Origin: Roseovarius amoyensis
GTDB lineage: Bacteria > Pseudomonadota > Alphaproteobacteria > Rhodobacterales > Rhodobacteraceae
Assembly (NCBI RefSeq): GCF_003260265.1
Contig: NZ_QITQ01000013.1
Coordinates: 1-64,000, forward strand
DNA length: 64,000 nt
Direction: 5' to 3'
Within the stretch, counting starts at the first letter, position 1, and every line of letters starts with the position of its first letter. This document shows positions 35,973-44,935 of this stretch, piece after piece. Both the position numbers and the translations under genes were made by a program. The notes beneath the pieces are model-generated. The model made no database searches. It was not told where the DNA came from and worked only from the letters and a program-made list of their open reading frames with translations.

Positions 35973-37337
35973 ATGGCAAAATCCCCCGCCTTCACCTGCA
36001 CCGCCTGCGGCGCGGTATACACCAAGTGGTCGGGCCGCTGCGAAGGCTGCGGCGCGTGGAACACCATTGTCGAAGAGGCGCCGCTGTCCTCGGGCCCGGG
36101 CAAGCAATCGCTGGGTAACAAGCGCGGCGCGGCGCTGACGCTGACCGATCTGTCGGCGAAAGAACCGCCGCCGCCGCGCACCGCCTCGGGCATGGCGGAA
36201 TTCGACCGCGTGCTGGGCGGCGGGCTGGTGCCGGCCTCGGCCACGCTGGTGGGCGGCGACCCCGGCATCGGCAAATCCACCTTGCTGTTGCAGGCCGCCG
36301 CGCGGCTGGCCGAAGCGGGGCTGAAAACCCTCTACATCTCAGGCGAAGAGGCCACCGCGCAGATCCGCATGCGCGCGGCGCGGCTGGGGCTGGCCGAGGC
36401 GCCGGTCAGGCTGGCCTCTGCCACCAGCCTGCGCGACATCCTCACCACGCTCGAGGCAGAGCGTCCGGGCCTCGTGATCATCGATTCGATCCAGACCATG
36501 TGGGCCGACACCGTCGACAGCGCGCCGGGCTCGGTGGCGCAGGTGCGCGCCGCGGCGCACGAGCTGACCAGCTTTGCCAAGCGGCGCGGCGCGGCGGTGA
36601 TCCTGGTCGGCCACGTCACCAAGGAGGGCCAGATCGCGGGCCCCCGCGTGGTGGAACACATGGTCGACACGGTGCTCTATTTCGAGGGCGAGCGCGGCCA
36701 CCAGTTCCGCATCCTGCGCTCGGTCAAGAACCGGTTCGGCCCCGCCGACGAGATAGGCGTGTTCGAGATGACGGGTCGCGGGCTGGCCGAGGTCGCCAAC
36801 CCGTCGCAGTTGTTCCTGGCCGGGCGCGGCGCGCCGGCGGCGGGATCGGTCGTCTTTGCCGGGATCGAGGGTACGCGCCCGGTGCTGGTGGAATTTCAGG
36901 CGCTGGTCGCGCCCACGTCGCTGGCGCAGCCCCGCCGCGCCGTGGTCGGCTGGGACAATGCCCGCCTGGCAATGGTGCTGGCCGTGCTCGAGGCGCGCTG
37001 CGCCATCCCGTTTGCCGGGCTCGATGTCTATCTCAACGTCGCCGGGGGGCTGCGCATCGCCGATCCGGCCGCCGACCTGGCCGCCGCGGCCGCGCTGCTG
37101 AGCGCGCGAGAAGACATCGCGCTGCCGCCCGAGGCCGTTGTTTTCGGGGAAATCAGCCTGTCGGGCGCCTTGCGACCGGTACCGCAGAGCGAAAACAGGT
37201 TGAAAGAGGCGCAAAAACTTGGTTTCACCACGGCAATCGTACCGTCCGGCGGCAAAGCCGGCGGCGGCAAGGACATGAAGCTGCGCGACTACGGCGATCT
37301 TGCCGCGCTCGTGGGCGAGATGTTCGGCGCCGGATAG
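35973..37337 (+). CDS. radA: DNA repair protein RadA (Sms)
   Basis: A 454-residue RecA-like helicase that promotes branch migration in recombination. An N-terminal four-cysteine zinc finger (CTACGAVYTKWSGRCEGCGAW) precedes Walker A GGDPGIGKST, the RadA-specific KNRFG motif and a C-terminal Lon-like domain. I chose ATG 35973, preceded by AGGAAGG, which puts the zinc finger at the N-terminus. Confidence 0.96.
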   Translation: MAKSPAFTCTACGAVYTKWSGRCEGCGAWNTIVEEAPLSSGPGKQSLGNKRGAALTLTDLSAKEPPPPRTASGMAEFDRVLGGGLVPASATLVGGDPGIGKSTLLLQAAARLAEAGLKTLYISGEEATAQIRMRAARLGLAEAPVRLASATSLRDILTTLEAERPGLVIIDSIQTMWADTVDSAPGSVAQVRAAAHELTSFAKRRGAAVILVGHVTKEGQIAGPRVVEHMVDTVLYFEGERGHQFRILRSVKNRFGPADEIGVFEMTGRGLAEVANPSQLFLAGRGAPAAGSVVFAGIEGTRPVLVEFQALVAPTSLAQPRRAVVGWDNARLAMVLAVLEARCAIPFAGLDVYLNVAGGLRIADPAADLAAAAALLSAREDIALPPEAVVFGEISLSGALRPVPQSENRLKEAQKLGFTTAIVPSGGKAGGGKDMKLRDYGDLAALVGEMFGAG

Positions 37338-37364
37338 GACCGGCAAGCGAAAGAGGCGGATTGC

Positions 37365-37922
37365 ATGGAAGGCTTCACCATCATAGACGGCGGCGTCGCG
37401 CTGGTGATCGTGCTCTCGGCACTGCTCGCCTATTCGCGCGGGCTGGTGCGCGAGGCGCTGGCCATCGCCGGCTGGATCGTCGCGGGCGTTCTGGCCTTTG
37501 TCTTTGCGCCGCAGGTCGAACCGCTGGTGACGGAACTGCCGGTGGTGGGCGATTTCATCGCCGACAGTTGCGAATTGTCCATGATTACCGCCTTTACCGC
37601 CATCTTCGCGGTGGCGCTGATCGCCGCCTCGCTGATCACGCCGATGTTTTCGTCGCTGGTGCAGCGTTCGGCGCTGGGCAGCATCGACCAGGGGTTGGGT
37701 TTTCTCTTTGGCGTCGGGCGCGGCATCCTGCTGGTCGCCATCGCCTATTTCGTCTACGAGACCATCGTCACCGGCCAGAACATCCAGATGATCGACGACA
37801 GTCGCTCGGCCCGGGTCTTTGCCCGGCTGACCGAACAGGTCGAAGATCAGGACCCGGAGGCCGCGCTTGGCTGGATCACCCGCCAATACGAACAACTCGT
37901 CGGCGTCTGCGATCAGCGCTGA
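37365..37922 (+). CDS. cvpA: CvpA family membrane protein
   Basis: A 185-residue membrane protein with four helices and the CvpA pattern DGGVALVIVLSALLAYSRGLVREALAIAGWIVA near the start and LGSIDQGLGFLFGVGRG later. Named for colicin V production; the true role is unclear (envelope stress or purF-linked). It precedes purF, as in many proteobacteria. Confidence 0.92.
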   Translation: MEGFTIIDGGVALVIVLSALLAYSRGLVREALAIAGWIVAGVLAFVFAPQVEPLVTELPVVGDFIADSCELSMITAFTAIFAVALIAASLITPMFSSLVQRSALGSIDQGLGFLFGVGRGILLVAIAYFVYETIVTGQNIQMIDDSRSARVFARLTEQVEDQDPEAALGWITRQYEQLVGVCDQR

Positions 37923-38044
37923 TGACCCGACGCAGGAATATCATGGCGCAGCGCGTGCGAATTTAATCGTTATAGTTTCGTGACACCGAAGTTCTGACGC
38001 CCTATGAAGGGCGCAATCGGCAACCGTGAGAGTCGGAGCTGCCC

Positions 38045-39538
38045 TTGCCAAAGCAAATGCCCCCCAGCCACCCGTTCGATTTCAATGCCCTGCGCGCGCA
38101 CGGCACCGATGATGACAAGCTGCACGAAGAGTGCGGCGTTTTCGGCGTCATCGGCGTGGACGAAGCGGCCAATTTCGTCGCCCTCGGCCTGCACGCCCTG
38201 CAACACCGCGGGCAAGAGGCTGGCGGAATCGTCTCGTACGCGCCCGAACAGGGTTTCAACTCGGCCCGCCGTTTCGGCTATGTGCGCGACAACTTTACCC
38301 GCGCCAGCCTGATGGAAACGCTGCCGGGTTCGATCTCGATCGGCCATGTCCGCTATTCCACCCACGGCGCCAAGGCGCCGGTGCTGCGTGATGTGCAACC
38401 CTTCTTTGGCGAATTTTCTCTGGGCGGCGCGGCCATAGCCCACAACGGCAACATCACCAATGCCGAGGCGCTGCGCCGCGAGTTGATCGAGCGCGGCTCG
38501 ATCTTCCAGTCGAATTCCGACAGCGAATGCATCATCCACCTGATGGCGCGCTCGTTCCAGCGCACCATCCCCGACCGGATGGAAGACGCGCTGCGCCGGG
38601 TCGAGGGTGCGTTCTCGATCGTGGCAATGACGCGAACCAAGCTGATCGGCGTGCGCGACCCGCTGGGCGTGCGACCGCTGGTTCTGGGACGGGTCGGCGA
38701 CGGCTGGGTGCTGAGCTCGGAAACCTGCGCGCTTGACATCATCGGCGCCGAACTGGTGCGCGAGGTCGAACCGGGCGAGGCGGTGATCATCAGCGGTCAG
38801 AGCATCGAAAGCCATCGCCCCTTCCGCCCTACTCACCCGCGCTTCTGCATTTTCGAGCATGTCTATTTCTCGCGCCCCGACAGCATCATCGGCGGCCGCT
38901 CTGTCTATGAAACCCGCCGCCAGATCGGCGTTGAACTGGCGCGCGAGGCGCCGGTCGATGCCGATCTCGTCTGCCCCGTGCCCGACAGCGGCACCCCGGC
39001 CGCGATCGGATTTTCGCAGGAATCGGGCATTCCCTACGCGATGGGGATCATACGCAACCAGTACATGGGCCGTACCTTCATCGAACCGACCGAGCAGATC
39101 CGCAACATGGGTGTGCGGCTCAAGCTCAACGTCAACCGCGCGCTGATCAAGGACAAGCGGGTGATCCTGGTCGATGACAGCGTCGTGCGCGGTACCACCT
39201 CGCGCAAGATCAAGGAAATGATCCTTGATGCCGGCGCGGCCGAGGTGCATTTCCGCATTGCCTCGCCGCCCACCGCGTGGCCCTGTTTTTATGGCGTCGA
39301 CACCCCCAACCGCGACAAGCTGCTGGCCGCCACCATGTCCGAGGACGAGATGTGCGAATATCTCGCCGTCGACAGCCTCAGGTTCATCTCTCTCGACGGA
39401 CTCTACCGCGCCGTGGGCGAGGCAAAAGGCCGAGACAAAAGCTGCCCGCAGTATTGCGACGCCTGTTTCTCGGGCGACTACCCGGTTGCGCCGTCGGACA
39501 TGATCGAAAAGGGATTCGAGCTGAAAGCGGCCGAATAA
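38045..39538 (+). CDS. purF: Amidophosphoribosyltransferase
   Basis: A 497-residue enzyme for the first step of purine synthesis. N-terminal Ntn-hydrolase domain with Cys30 in EECGVFGVIG, freed by propeptide removal; C-terminal PRPP motif VILVDDSVVRGTT. Cysteines in RFCIFEHVYFSRPD, PCFYGVD and CPQYCDACFSGDYPV match the [4Fe-4S] type known from Bacillus, not the E. coli type. The TTG at 38045 has GGAG 7 bases upstream; the in-frame ATG at 38057 is too far from it. The leader has a 6-base-pair hairpin at 37998-38013 (CGCCCT/AGGGCG) of unknown role. Confidence 0.95.
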   Translation: MPKQMPPSHPFDFNALRAHGTDDDKLHEECGVFGVIGVDEAANFVALGLHALQHRGQEAGGIVSYAPEQGFNSARRFGYVRDNFTRASLMETLPGSISIGHVRYSTHGAKAPVLRDVQPFFGEFSLGGAAIAHNGNITNAEALRRELIERGSIFQSNSDSECIIHLMARSFQRTIPDRMEDALRRVEGAFSIVAMTRTKLIGVRDPLGVRPLVLGRVGDGWVLSSETCALDIIGAELVREVEPGEAVIISGQSIESHRPFRPTHPRFCIFEHVYFSRPDSIIGGRSVYETRRQIGVELAREAPVDADLVCPVPDSGTPAAIGFSQESGIPYAMGIIRNQYMGRTFIEPTEQIRNMGVRLKLNVNRALIKDKRVILVDDSVVRGTTSRKIKEMILDAGAAEVHFRIASPPTAWPCFYGVDTPNRDKLLAATMSEDEMCEYLAVDSLRFISLDGLYRAVGEAKGRDKSCPQYCDACFSGDYPVAPSDMIEKGFELKAAE

Positions 39539-39674
39539 CGCCCCCCTACGGCGGCTTTCCGCCCAGGGCGCCGGTGCGACCGGGCCACCCCCTTTTCATG
39601 TCCGTCATTGCCGGATAGGGGCCGCAGCCGGCGCGCGATTTGCGCGCCCGCTGCTGTCCCGAAGGGATCCCGTC

Positions 39675-39950
39675 ATGGCGCAGACCGCCGATACAACCGC
39701 ACTTTCATCCGAAACCGCCGATCAGGCCACCCAACAGGACGTGCTGCCCAGCGATCAGCCGGTGCTGCTGGGCACCTTTCTGGCCGTTGCCGGAAACCGC
39801 GCGCTGATGCGCAGCGGCACCGGCGAGATCGTCACTCTCGGCGTCGGCGACCGGATCGAACCCTACCAGGTCGCCGCCATCGGCGAGGGCGAAATCATGC
39901 TCGTCGTCTACAACCAGGTCCACCGGCTGACCATTCCCGGCCGGCCTTGA
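39675..39950 (+). CDS. Small hypothetical protein
   Basis: A 91-residue protein: a polar, Thr/Gln/Asp-rich N-terminus (about 1-28) and a compact beta-rich part (VLLGTFLAVAGNRALMRSGTGEIVTLGVGDRIEPYQVAAIGEGEIMLV). The second part resembles the GspC/PilP-type HR domain seen in pilus-assembly PilP and related proteins, but no signal or membrane segment is present. Function not known. Follows purF by 136 bases. Confidence 0.6.
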   Translation: MAQTADTTALSSETADQATQQDVLPSDQPVLLGTFLAVAGNRALMRSGTGEIVTLGVGDRIEPYQVAAIGEGEIMLVVYNQVHRLTIPGRP

Positions 39951-39984
39951 CCAGCCCCGCGACACCGCCCATCCTGCCCCGGCC

Positions 39985-40413
39985 ATGACAGACACGCCGC
40001 CCGTCCGATACCGTCCGCATCACCTGCTCTGCTCGCTGGGGTTCCAGGGCAAAGGCTATTCGTCCGCCTTTGTCACCAATATGGCGGCTATCGTCGATGA
40101 CAGGCTGCGCGCGCCGGGCGGTAATGACGTGGTGATCGAAATCACCGGCGAGACCGATGACATCTGCGCCCCCTGCCCCCGCCGCCGCGGCACGCTGTGC
40201 GAGGTGCAACCCCATATCGCCGCGCTCGACGCCCGCCATGCCCGCGCGCTGGGGCTGTTCGCGGGCGCACGCCTGACCTGGGGCGAGGCCAAGCGCCGCA
40301 TCCAAAAGCGCGTGCCGCCTGGGGGGCTGCAACACCTGTGCGCAGGATGCCAGTGGCTGGAACTGGGCGTGTGCGAACGCGCGGTGGCGGCGCTGCACGA
40401 CACGCAACCGTAA
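39985..40413 (+). CDS. DUF1284 family cysteine-rich protein
   Basis: A 142-residue protein starting RYRPHHLLCSLGFQGKGYS, the DUF1284 signature, with further cysteines in CAPCPRRRGTLC and LCAGCQWLELGVC arranged like an iron-sulfur ligand set. The family is annotated as putative iron-sulfur proteins of unknown function. It converges on rlmB with a 23-base gap. Confidence 0.8.
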   Translation: MTDTPPVRYRPHHLLCSLGFQGKGYSSAFVTNMAAIVDDRLRAPGGNDVVIEITGETDDICAPCPRRRGTLCEVQPHIAALDARHARALGLFAGARLTWGEAKRRIQKRVPPGGLQHLCAGCQWLELGVCERAVAALHDTQP

Positions 40414-40436
40414 TCATCCGGCTAAGACCGCGCGCC

Positions 40437-41225
40437 TCAGCCCTCCGCACGAGCGGCATATAGCGCCACCGCCGCCGCATTCGAGACGTTGAGCGATCCG
40501 AACGCGCCCGCAGCAGGGATCTTTACCAGCATGTCGGCGCATTCGCGGGTCTTGGGGCGCAGGCCCGGCCCCTCGGCCCCCAGCACCAGCGCCACGGGCC
40601 CATCGCGCCGGTCGACAAGCGCGGTCTCGACGTCCAGTTCAGCCTCGCCCGCCAGTCCCAGCACCAGGTACCCCATCGCCTGCAACTCGTCGATGGCGCG
40701 CGCCAGGTTGATCACCCGCAGATAGGGCTGACGTTCCAGCGCGCCGCTGGCCGCCTTGGCGAGGGCCCCGGTTTCGGGCGCCGAATGGTGCCGCGTCGCC
40801 ACCACCGCCTGCGCGCCGAACACCTCGGACGAGCGCAGGATCGCACCGACATTATGCGGGTCGCTCACCCGGTCCAGCAGCACCACGCGCGGCGGGCGCC
40901 CCGGCCGGGGCGTGCAGCATTCCGACAGATTGCCCCAATCCAGCGGCCGCGCCTCCAGCGCCGCGCCCTGGTGCACCGATTGCGGGTCGAGCGGGGCGGT
41001 AAAGCGGCGCGCATCGACGATCTCGGGGGTCATTCCGGCCGCGTCTATCGCCTCGGCCAGCCGCTCGGCCGCGTTGCGCGTTACAATCAACCGCAGCCTG
41101 TCCCGCGCCGGGTTGAGCAGCGCATCGCGCACCGCGTGCAGCCCGAAAAGCCACACGGTTTCGGCGGCAGCGGCCTTTTTCGCCTGCTCCTTTTCGATTG
41201 CCCAACGCGGTTTCTTCGCAGCCAT
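40437..41225 (-). CDS. rlmB: 23S rRNA (guanosine-2'-O)-methyltransferase RlmB
   Basis: A 262-residue SpoU-class (SPOUT) methyltransferase with an N-terminal substrate-binding domain (WLFGLHAVRDALLNPARDRLRLIVT) and the knotted domain: LLDRVSDPHNVGAILRSSEVFG, VLGAEGPGLRPKTRECADMLVKIP and GSLNVSNAAAVALY. RlmB modifies G2251; a tRNA TrmH-type target cannot be fully excluded. Divergent from tRNA-Tyr. Confidence 0.9.
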   Translation of the reverse strand: MAAKKPRWAIEKEQAKKAAAAETVWLFGLHAVRDALLNPARDRLRLIVTRNAAERLAEAIDAAGMTPEIVDARRFTAPLDPQSVHQGAALEARPLDWGNLSECCTPRPGRPPRVVLLDRVSDPHNVGAILRSSEVFGAQAVVATRHHSAPETGALAKAASGALERQPYLRVINLARAIDELQAMGYLVLGLAGEAELDVETALVDRRDGPVALVLGAEGPGLRPKTRECADMLVKIPAAGAFGSLNVSNAAAVALYAARAEG

Positions 41226-41293
41226 TCCTGCCCCCTTCGATAACGAGCCGCGACAATGCGCGCGACCGCCCCGACCCGCAAGCCATTTTCCGG

Positions 41294-41322
41294 TTGACGC
41301 CTATTGGCCGCGCTTCTAAATA
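41294..41322 (+). promoter_or_regulatory. Probable strong promoter of tRNA-Tyr
   Basis: TTGACG (41294-41299) and TAAATA (41317-41322) with a 17-base spacer, near consensus, 41 bases before the tRNA. Confidence 0.65.
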
Positions 41323-41362
41323 CCCCGTCACGTCCGGGGCCGCACGCGACCCGGGTCGGTGT

Positions 41363-41446
41363 GGGCGACAGGCCGCAAGGTGTGGCAGGGGACTGTAACT
41401 CCCTCGCGGAGACGCACGCCAGGTTCGATTCCTGGGTCGCCCACCA
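41363..41446 (+). tRNA. tRNA-Tyr (anticodon GTA)
   Basis: A class II tRNA: acceptor GGGCGAC pairs with GTCGCCC, anticodon loop CTGTAAC (GTA) in a stem GGGGA/TCCCT, long variable arm, T-arm GGTTCGATTCC, and encoded CCA at 41444-41446. Confidence 0.95.
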
Positions 41447-41493
41447 TTTCCCCGACATTTACCCGGTCAAAAGATGGAACCGCCGTGCGCCCG

Positions 41494-41532
41494 GCGCGCG
41501 TGCCCTGCTTCTTTCTGGTTGAAAATACCCAA
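41494..41532 (+). repeat. 3'-flank repeat element, copy B
   Basis: About 50 bases after tRNA-Tyr: GCGCGCGTGCCCTGCTTCTT followed by TCT and GGTTGAAAATACCCAA. It matches copy A at 27831-27876 apart from small length differences in the pyrimidine-rich stretch. Confidence 0.6.
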
Positions 41533-41607
41533 TAGATATCTGGCCCCCAAAGGCAGCGCGCCGGCATTTCCGCGCCCGGCCAGCCAAAGCCATCCCGCAG
41601 CAAAAGA

Positions 41608-41874
41608 TCAGCGGAAATTGGTCAGGTAGATGATCAGCGCCACCACCGCCACCGGCACGATGTAGACGCCCCAGATCAGCTTGCGCCTGAGCGATCCCTC
41701 ATAGTCGCGCAGCCCCTCTTCGGTATAGGTGTCCAGTTCTCCGGGGCGGCCTTCTTCCTCCCACCACTCCTGCAGCTTGCGCCGGCGCACCGAGCGGGAA
41801 TAGATCGACAGCGACACGTAGATCACCGTCAGAACCACGAATCCGATCACCAGTAGCCGCGCCAGTGCTGCCAT
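41608..41874 (-). CDS. Small two-helix membrane protein, unknown
   Basis: An 88-residue protein with two transmembrane helices (about 5-25 and 67-86) joined by a charged cytoplasmic loop (RSVRRRKLQEWWEEEGRPGELDTYTEEGLRDYE). Homologues of this pattern are common hypothetical proteins in Rhodobacterales, as I recall. The ends of the helices and the acidic loop are clear; the function is not. It lies 34 bases after the M20 peptidase gene on the same strand. Confidence 0.75.
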   Translation of the reverse strand: MAALARLLVIGFVVLTVIYVSLSIYSRSVRRRKLQEWWEEEGRPGELDTYTEEGLRDYEGSLRRKLIWGVYIVPVAVVALIIYLTNFR

Positions 41875-41908
41875 CGCTTTTCCCTTCCCCTCGCGCCCCG
41901 TCGCCCGG

Positions 41909-43069
41909 TCAGAGCGGCATGCGCCCCTCGGCCACTTCGACCCACCAGCTGCACCCCACCGGGATCACCGCGTCGTTGAAGTCGTATTCCGGGTGGTGCA
42001 CCATAGCCGTGTCGCCGTTGCCCATCAGGATATAGGCGCCGGGGCGTTCTTGCAGCATAAATGCGAAATCCTCGCCCCCCATCACCAGCGGTGCCTCGTC
42101 ACACTGGCCGCTGACGGCGCGCGCCGCATCGGCGGCAAAACCCGTTTCCGTGGCGTGGTTGTCCATCACCGGATAGTTGCGTTCATAGTCCATCGTTATG
42201 CGCCCGCCAAAGGCCGCGCCGATGCCGTCGCAGATGGCCTGCATCCGCGTCTCGGCCAGGTCGCGCAGACCGGCGCTCATGGTGCGCACGGTGCCCGTCA
42301 GCCGCACCGAGGACGGGATCACGTTGAAGGTCTGGGATGTGCTTTCCATCCCCGTGATCGACACCACCAGCTGTTCGGTGGGGTCGGCGTTGCGGCTGAC
42401 CACGGTCTGCAAGGCCCCGATCAGCTGCGCTGCGATCACGCAGGGGTCGATTGTGTCATGGGGCTTGGCGGCATGGCCGCCCTTGCCCTCGATCACGATC
42501 CCGATCTTGTCGGTGGCGGCAAAGAACGGCCCCGGCCGGATGGCGAACTGGCCGGCGGGAATGCCCGGCCAGTTGTGCATGCCGTAGACCTCCTGAATGC
42601 CGAAGCGGGTCATCAGCCCGTCGTCGCACATCACCTTTGCGCCGCCGCCGCCCTCTTCGGCGGGCTGAAAGATCACCACCACGGTGCCGTTGAAATTGCG
42701 CGTCTCGGCCAGGTATTTCGCCGCCCCCAGCAACATCGCGGTGTGGCCGTCATGGCCGCAGGCATGCATCAAACCGGGGTTCTTCGAGGCATAGGGCGCC
42801 CCGGTCCGTTCCTCGATCGGCAGCGCGTCCATGTCCGCGCGCAACCCCACAACACGCCCCGATCCCGTCTCGCGCCCGCGGACGACGCCGACGACGCCGG
42901 TGCGCCCGATGCCGGTCACCACCTCGTCGCAGCCGAATTCGCGCAGCTTGTCGTCCACCAGCGCGGCGGTGCGGTGGGTTTCAAACAGAAGCTCGGGATG
43001 TGCATGGATGTCGCGCCGCCATTCGGCGATCTTGTCATGCATCTCGGCAAAGCGGTTCTTCACGGGCAT
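41909..43069 (-). CDS. M20 family amidohydrolase (hippurate hydrolase-like)
   Basis: A 386-residue zinc amidohydrolase of the M20D group (IAA-amino-acid/hippurate hydrolases). N-terminal WRRDIHAHPELLFETHRTA, the metal motif ACGHDGHTAM and the general base region PAEEGGGGAKVM are clear. The ATG at 43069 has AGGAGGT 5 bases upstream. The gene overlaps the end of the ABC ATPase gene by 35 bases, so it belongs to the penicillin acylase-ATPase operon and may remove acyl groups from imported peptides or amides. Confidence 0.92.
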   Translation of the reverse strand: MPVKNRFAEMHDKIAEWRRDIHAHPELLFETHRTAALVDDKLREFGCDEVVTGIGRTGVVGVVRGRETGSGRVVGLRADMDALPIEERTGAPYASKNPGLMHACGHDGHTAMLLGAAKYLAETRNFNGTVVVIFQPAEEGGGGAKVMCDDGLMTRFGIQEVYGMHNWPGIPAGQFAIRPGPFFAATDKIGIVIEGKGGHAAKPHDTIDPCVIAAQLIGALQTVVSRNADPTEQLVVSITGMESTSQTFNVIPSSVRLTGTVRTMSAGLRDLAETRMQAICDGIGAAFGGRITMDYERNYPVMDNHATETGFAADAARAVSGQCDEAPLVMGGEDFAFMLQERPGAYILMGNGDTAMVHHPEYDFNDAVIPVGCSWWVEVAEGRMPL

Positions 43070-44858
43070 TGCCCACCTCCTGTTCCACATATCCGCAATC
43101 GGAAACGAGCACCCGGTGCCCCGGCCCGGCCTCTCGATAGACCGAAGGTCCCGACTCGTGCCCTCTGGGGTGTATAGGTGTCGCAACGGCGCTGGATTGC
43201 AACGCCTCGAATCCGCCCCTGCGGGCCGGGTCGGGCACCGGCACTGCCCGCATCAGCGCCCTGGTATAGGCGTGGCGCGGGTTTTCCAGCACCGCCGCAC
43301 AGGGACCCATTTCGACGATCCGACCGCGATACATCACCGCCACGTCATGGCTGATCCGGGCCACCGCGCCGATGTCGTGGCTGATGAAGAGGCACGAAAT
43401 CCCCAGATCGGCCTGCAACTGCGCCAGCAGGTCCAGCACCTGCGCCCGCACCCCGGCATCGAGCGCGCTGACCGCCTCGTCAGCGACAAGCAGCTTTGGC
43501 GACAGCGTCAGCGCACGGGCGATCGCCACCCGCTGGCGTTGCCCGCCCGACAGCGCGTGCGGATAGCGGGTCATCAGTGCGCGCGGCAGGCCGACGCGAT
43601 CGAACAGCTGCGCCGCCATATCGGCCCGCTCGGCGGGATTGCCAATGCCAAAATTCAAAAGCGGTTCAATAACCTGTTTGCCACAGCTCATCCTCGGATC
43701 AAGGCTGTCGGACGGGTCCTGAAAGATCATCTGAACGCCCCGGCGGGCCTGCCGCAGCGCCCGCGCGTCAAGCCTCGTCAGGTCGCGCCCCGCCAGCAGA
43801 ACCTGCCCGGCGTCGGGTTCAACCAGCCGCAGGATCGACCGCCCGACCGTGGTCTTGCCGCTGCCCGTCTCGCCCACCAGCGCCAGCGTCCGCCCGTGTC
43901 CGATGTCAAACGATAGGTCCTGAACCGCGTGCAGCCGCCCCTTTTCGCGCCGACCTGCCATGCCGCCCCGCATCGCATAGCGGGTAACAAGGCCGCGCAC
44001 CGACAAGAGCGGTGCCTCGCCCCCTGCGCCGGGCCGGGCCGGCACCGGGCCGGTCCGCGACACCGCGGCCAGCAGTGCCCTTGTATGGGGGTGGGCAGGC
44101 GCGGAAAAGATGCGTGCAACAGGCCCCTCTTCGACCTTGCGCCCCTCGTGCATCACCACCACCCGGTCGGCGATCTGCGCCACCACAGCCATGTCATGGG
44201 TGATGAAGATCACCGCCGTTCCGGTCTCGCGCCGCAGCCGGTCGATCAGCGTCAGGATCTCGGCCTGCACCGTGACATCAAGCGCGGTGGTCGGCTCGTC
44301 CGCGATCAGCAGGCGGGGCCGGCAGGCCAGCGCCATCGCGATCATCACCCGCTGACGCTGCCCTCCCGACAGCTCGTGCGGGTATTGCCGCAACCGGCGC
44401 TCGGGATCGGGCAGGCGCACCTGGTGCAGCAGATCCGCCGCCCGCGCCCGCGCGGCGCGGCGCGACAGCCCTTCGTGCCGGCGCAATCCCTCGGCCAGTT
44501 GCCGGCCGATGGTGATGACGGGGTTCAGTGCGGTCGCCGGCTCCTGAAAGATCATGCCGATCTCGCGCCCCCGGATGGTGCGCATGGCCTTCTGATCCAG
44601 CCGGGTGAGGTCAGTCATGCCCCCTGCCCGCTCGAACAGCACCTTGCCGCCGGTGATGCGGCCGCCGTCGAATTCCACCAGCCGCATCATCGCCAGCGCT
44701 GCGGCGGACTTGCCCGAGCCGCTTTCGCCGACAAGGCACAGCACCTCGCCCGGGGCGAGCGTCAGCGACAGGTCCTCCACCGCCCTGACAGGCCCCTCGG
44801 CGGCCTCATAGGCCACCTGCAGCCCCTCGATACGGACAACGGCGCGGTCGTCTGGCAT
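43035..44858 (-). CDS. Double ATP-binding subunit of a peptide/nickel-type ABC transporter
   Basis: A 607-residue protein of two tandem ATPase domains, as in GsiA/YejF and DppD-DppF fusions. Walker A motifs GESGSGKS (near 44) and GETGSGKT (near 331), two LSGGQRQRV signatures, and Walker B segments [12 protein letters not shown] and [12 protein letters not shown]. The second Walker B has Ala for the usual Pro/Thr pair but keeps Asp-Glu. Oligopeptide-type C-terminal zinc-like segment is weak. ATG 44858 has AGGAG 5 bases upstream. No permease or binding-protein gene is next to it. Confidence 0.92.
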   Translation of the reverse strand: MPDDRAVVRIEGLQVAYEAAEGPVRAVEDLSLTLAPGEVLCLVGESGSGKSAAALAMMRLVEFDGGRITGGKVLFERAGGMTDLTRLDQKAMRTIRGREIGMIFQEPATALNPVITIGRQLAEGLRRHEGLSRRAARARAADLLHQVRLPDPERRLRQYPHELSGGQRQRVMIAMALACRPRLLIADEPTTALDVTVQAEILTLIDRLRRETGTAVIFITHDMAVVAQIADRVVVMHEGRKVEEGPVARIFSAPAHPHTRALLAAVSRTGPVPARPGAGGEAPLLSVRGLVTRYAMRGGMAGRREKGRLHAVQDLSFDIGHGRTLALVGETGSGKTTVGRSILRLVEPDAGQVLLAGRDLTRLDARALRQARRGVQMIFQDPSDSLDPRMSCGKQVIEPLLNFGIGNPAERADMAAQLFDRVGLPRALMTRYPHALSGGQRQRVAIARALTLSPKLLVADEAVSALDAGVRAQVLDLLAQLQADLGISCLFISHDIGAVARISHDVAVMYRGRIVEMGPCAAVLENPRHAYTRALMRAVPVPDPARRGGFEALQSSAVATPIHPRGHESGPSVYREAGPGHRVLVSDCGYVEQEVGNAREEPLCRDA

Positions 44859-44935
44859 GGCCTCTCCTGCCGGGGGTGCATTCGCGGGCAGGCTAACGGC
44901 AGCACAGACCACGGTCAAACCGGCCCGCGCCCTCT

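Noticed and set aside
35333-36280. A 315-codon minus-strand frame across the insert tail, the PqiA-like gene and the radA start
   Set aside because: Low-complexity product opposite two convincing genes; no start signal.
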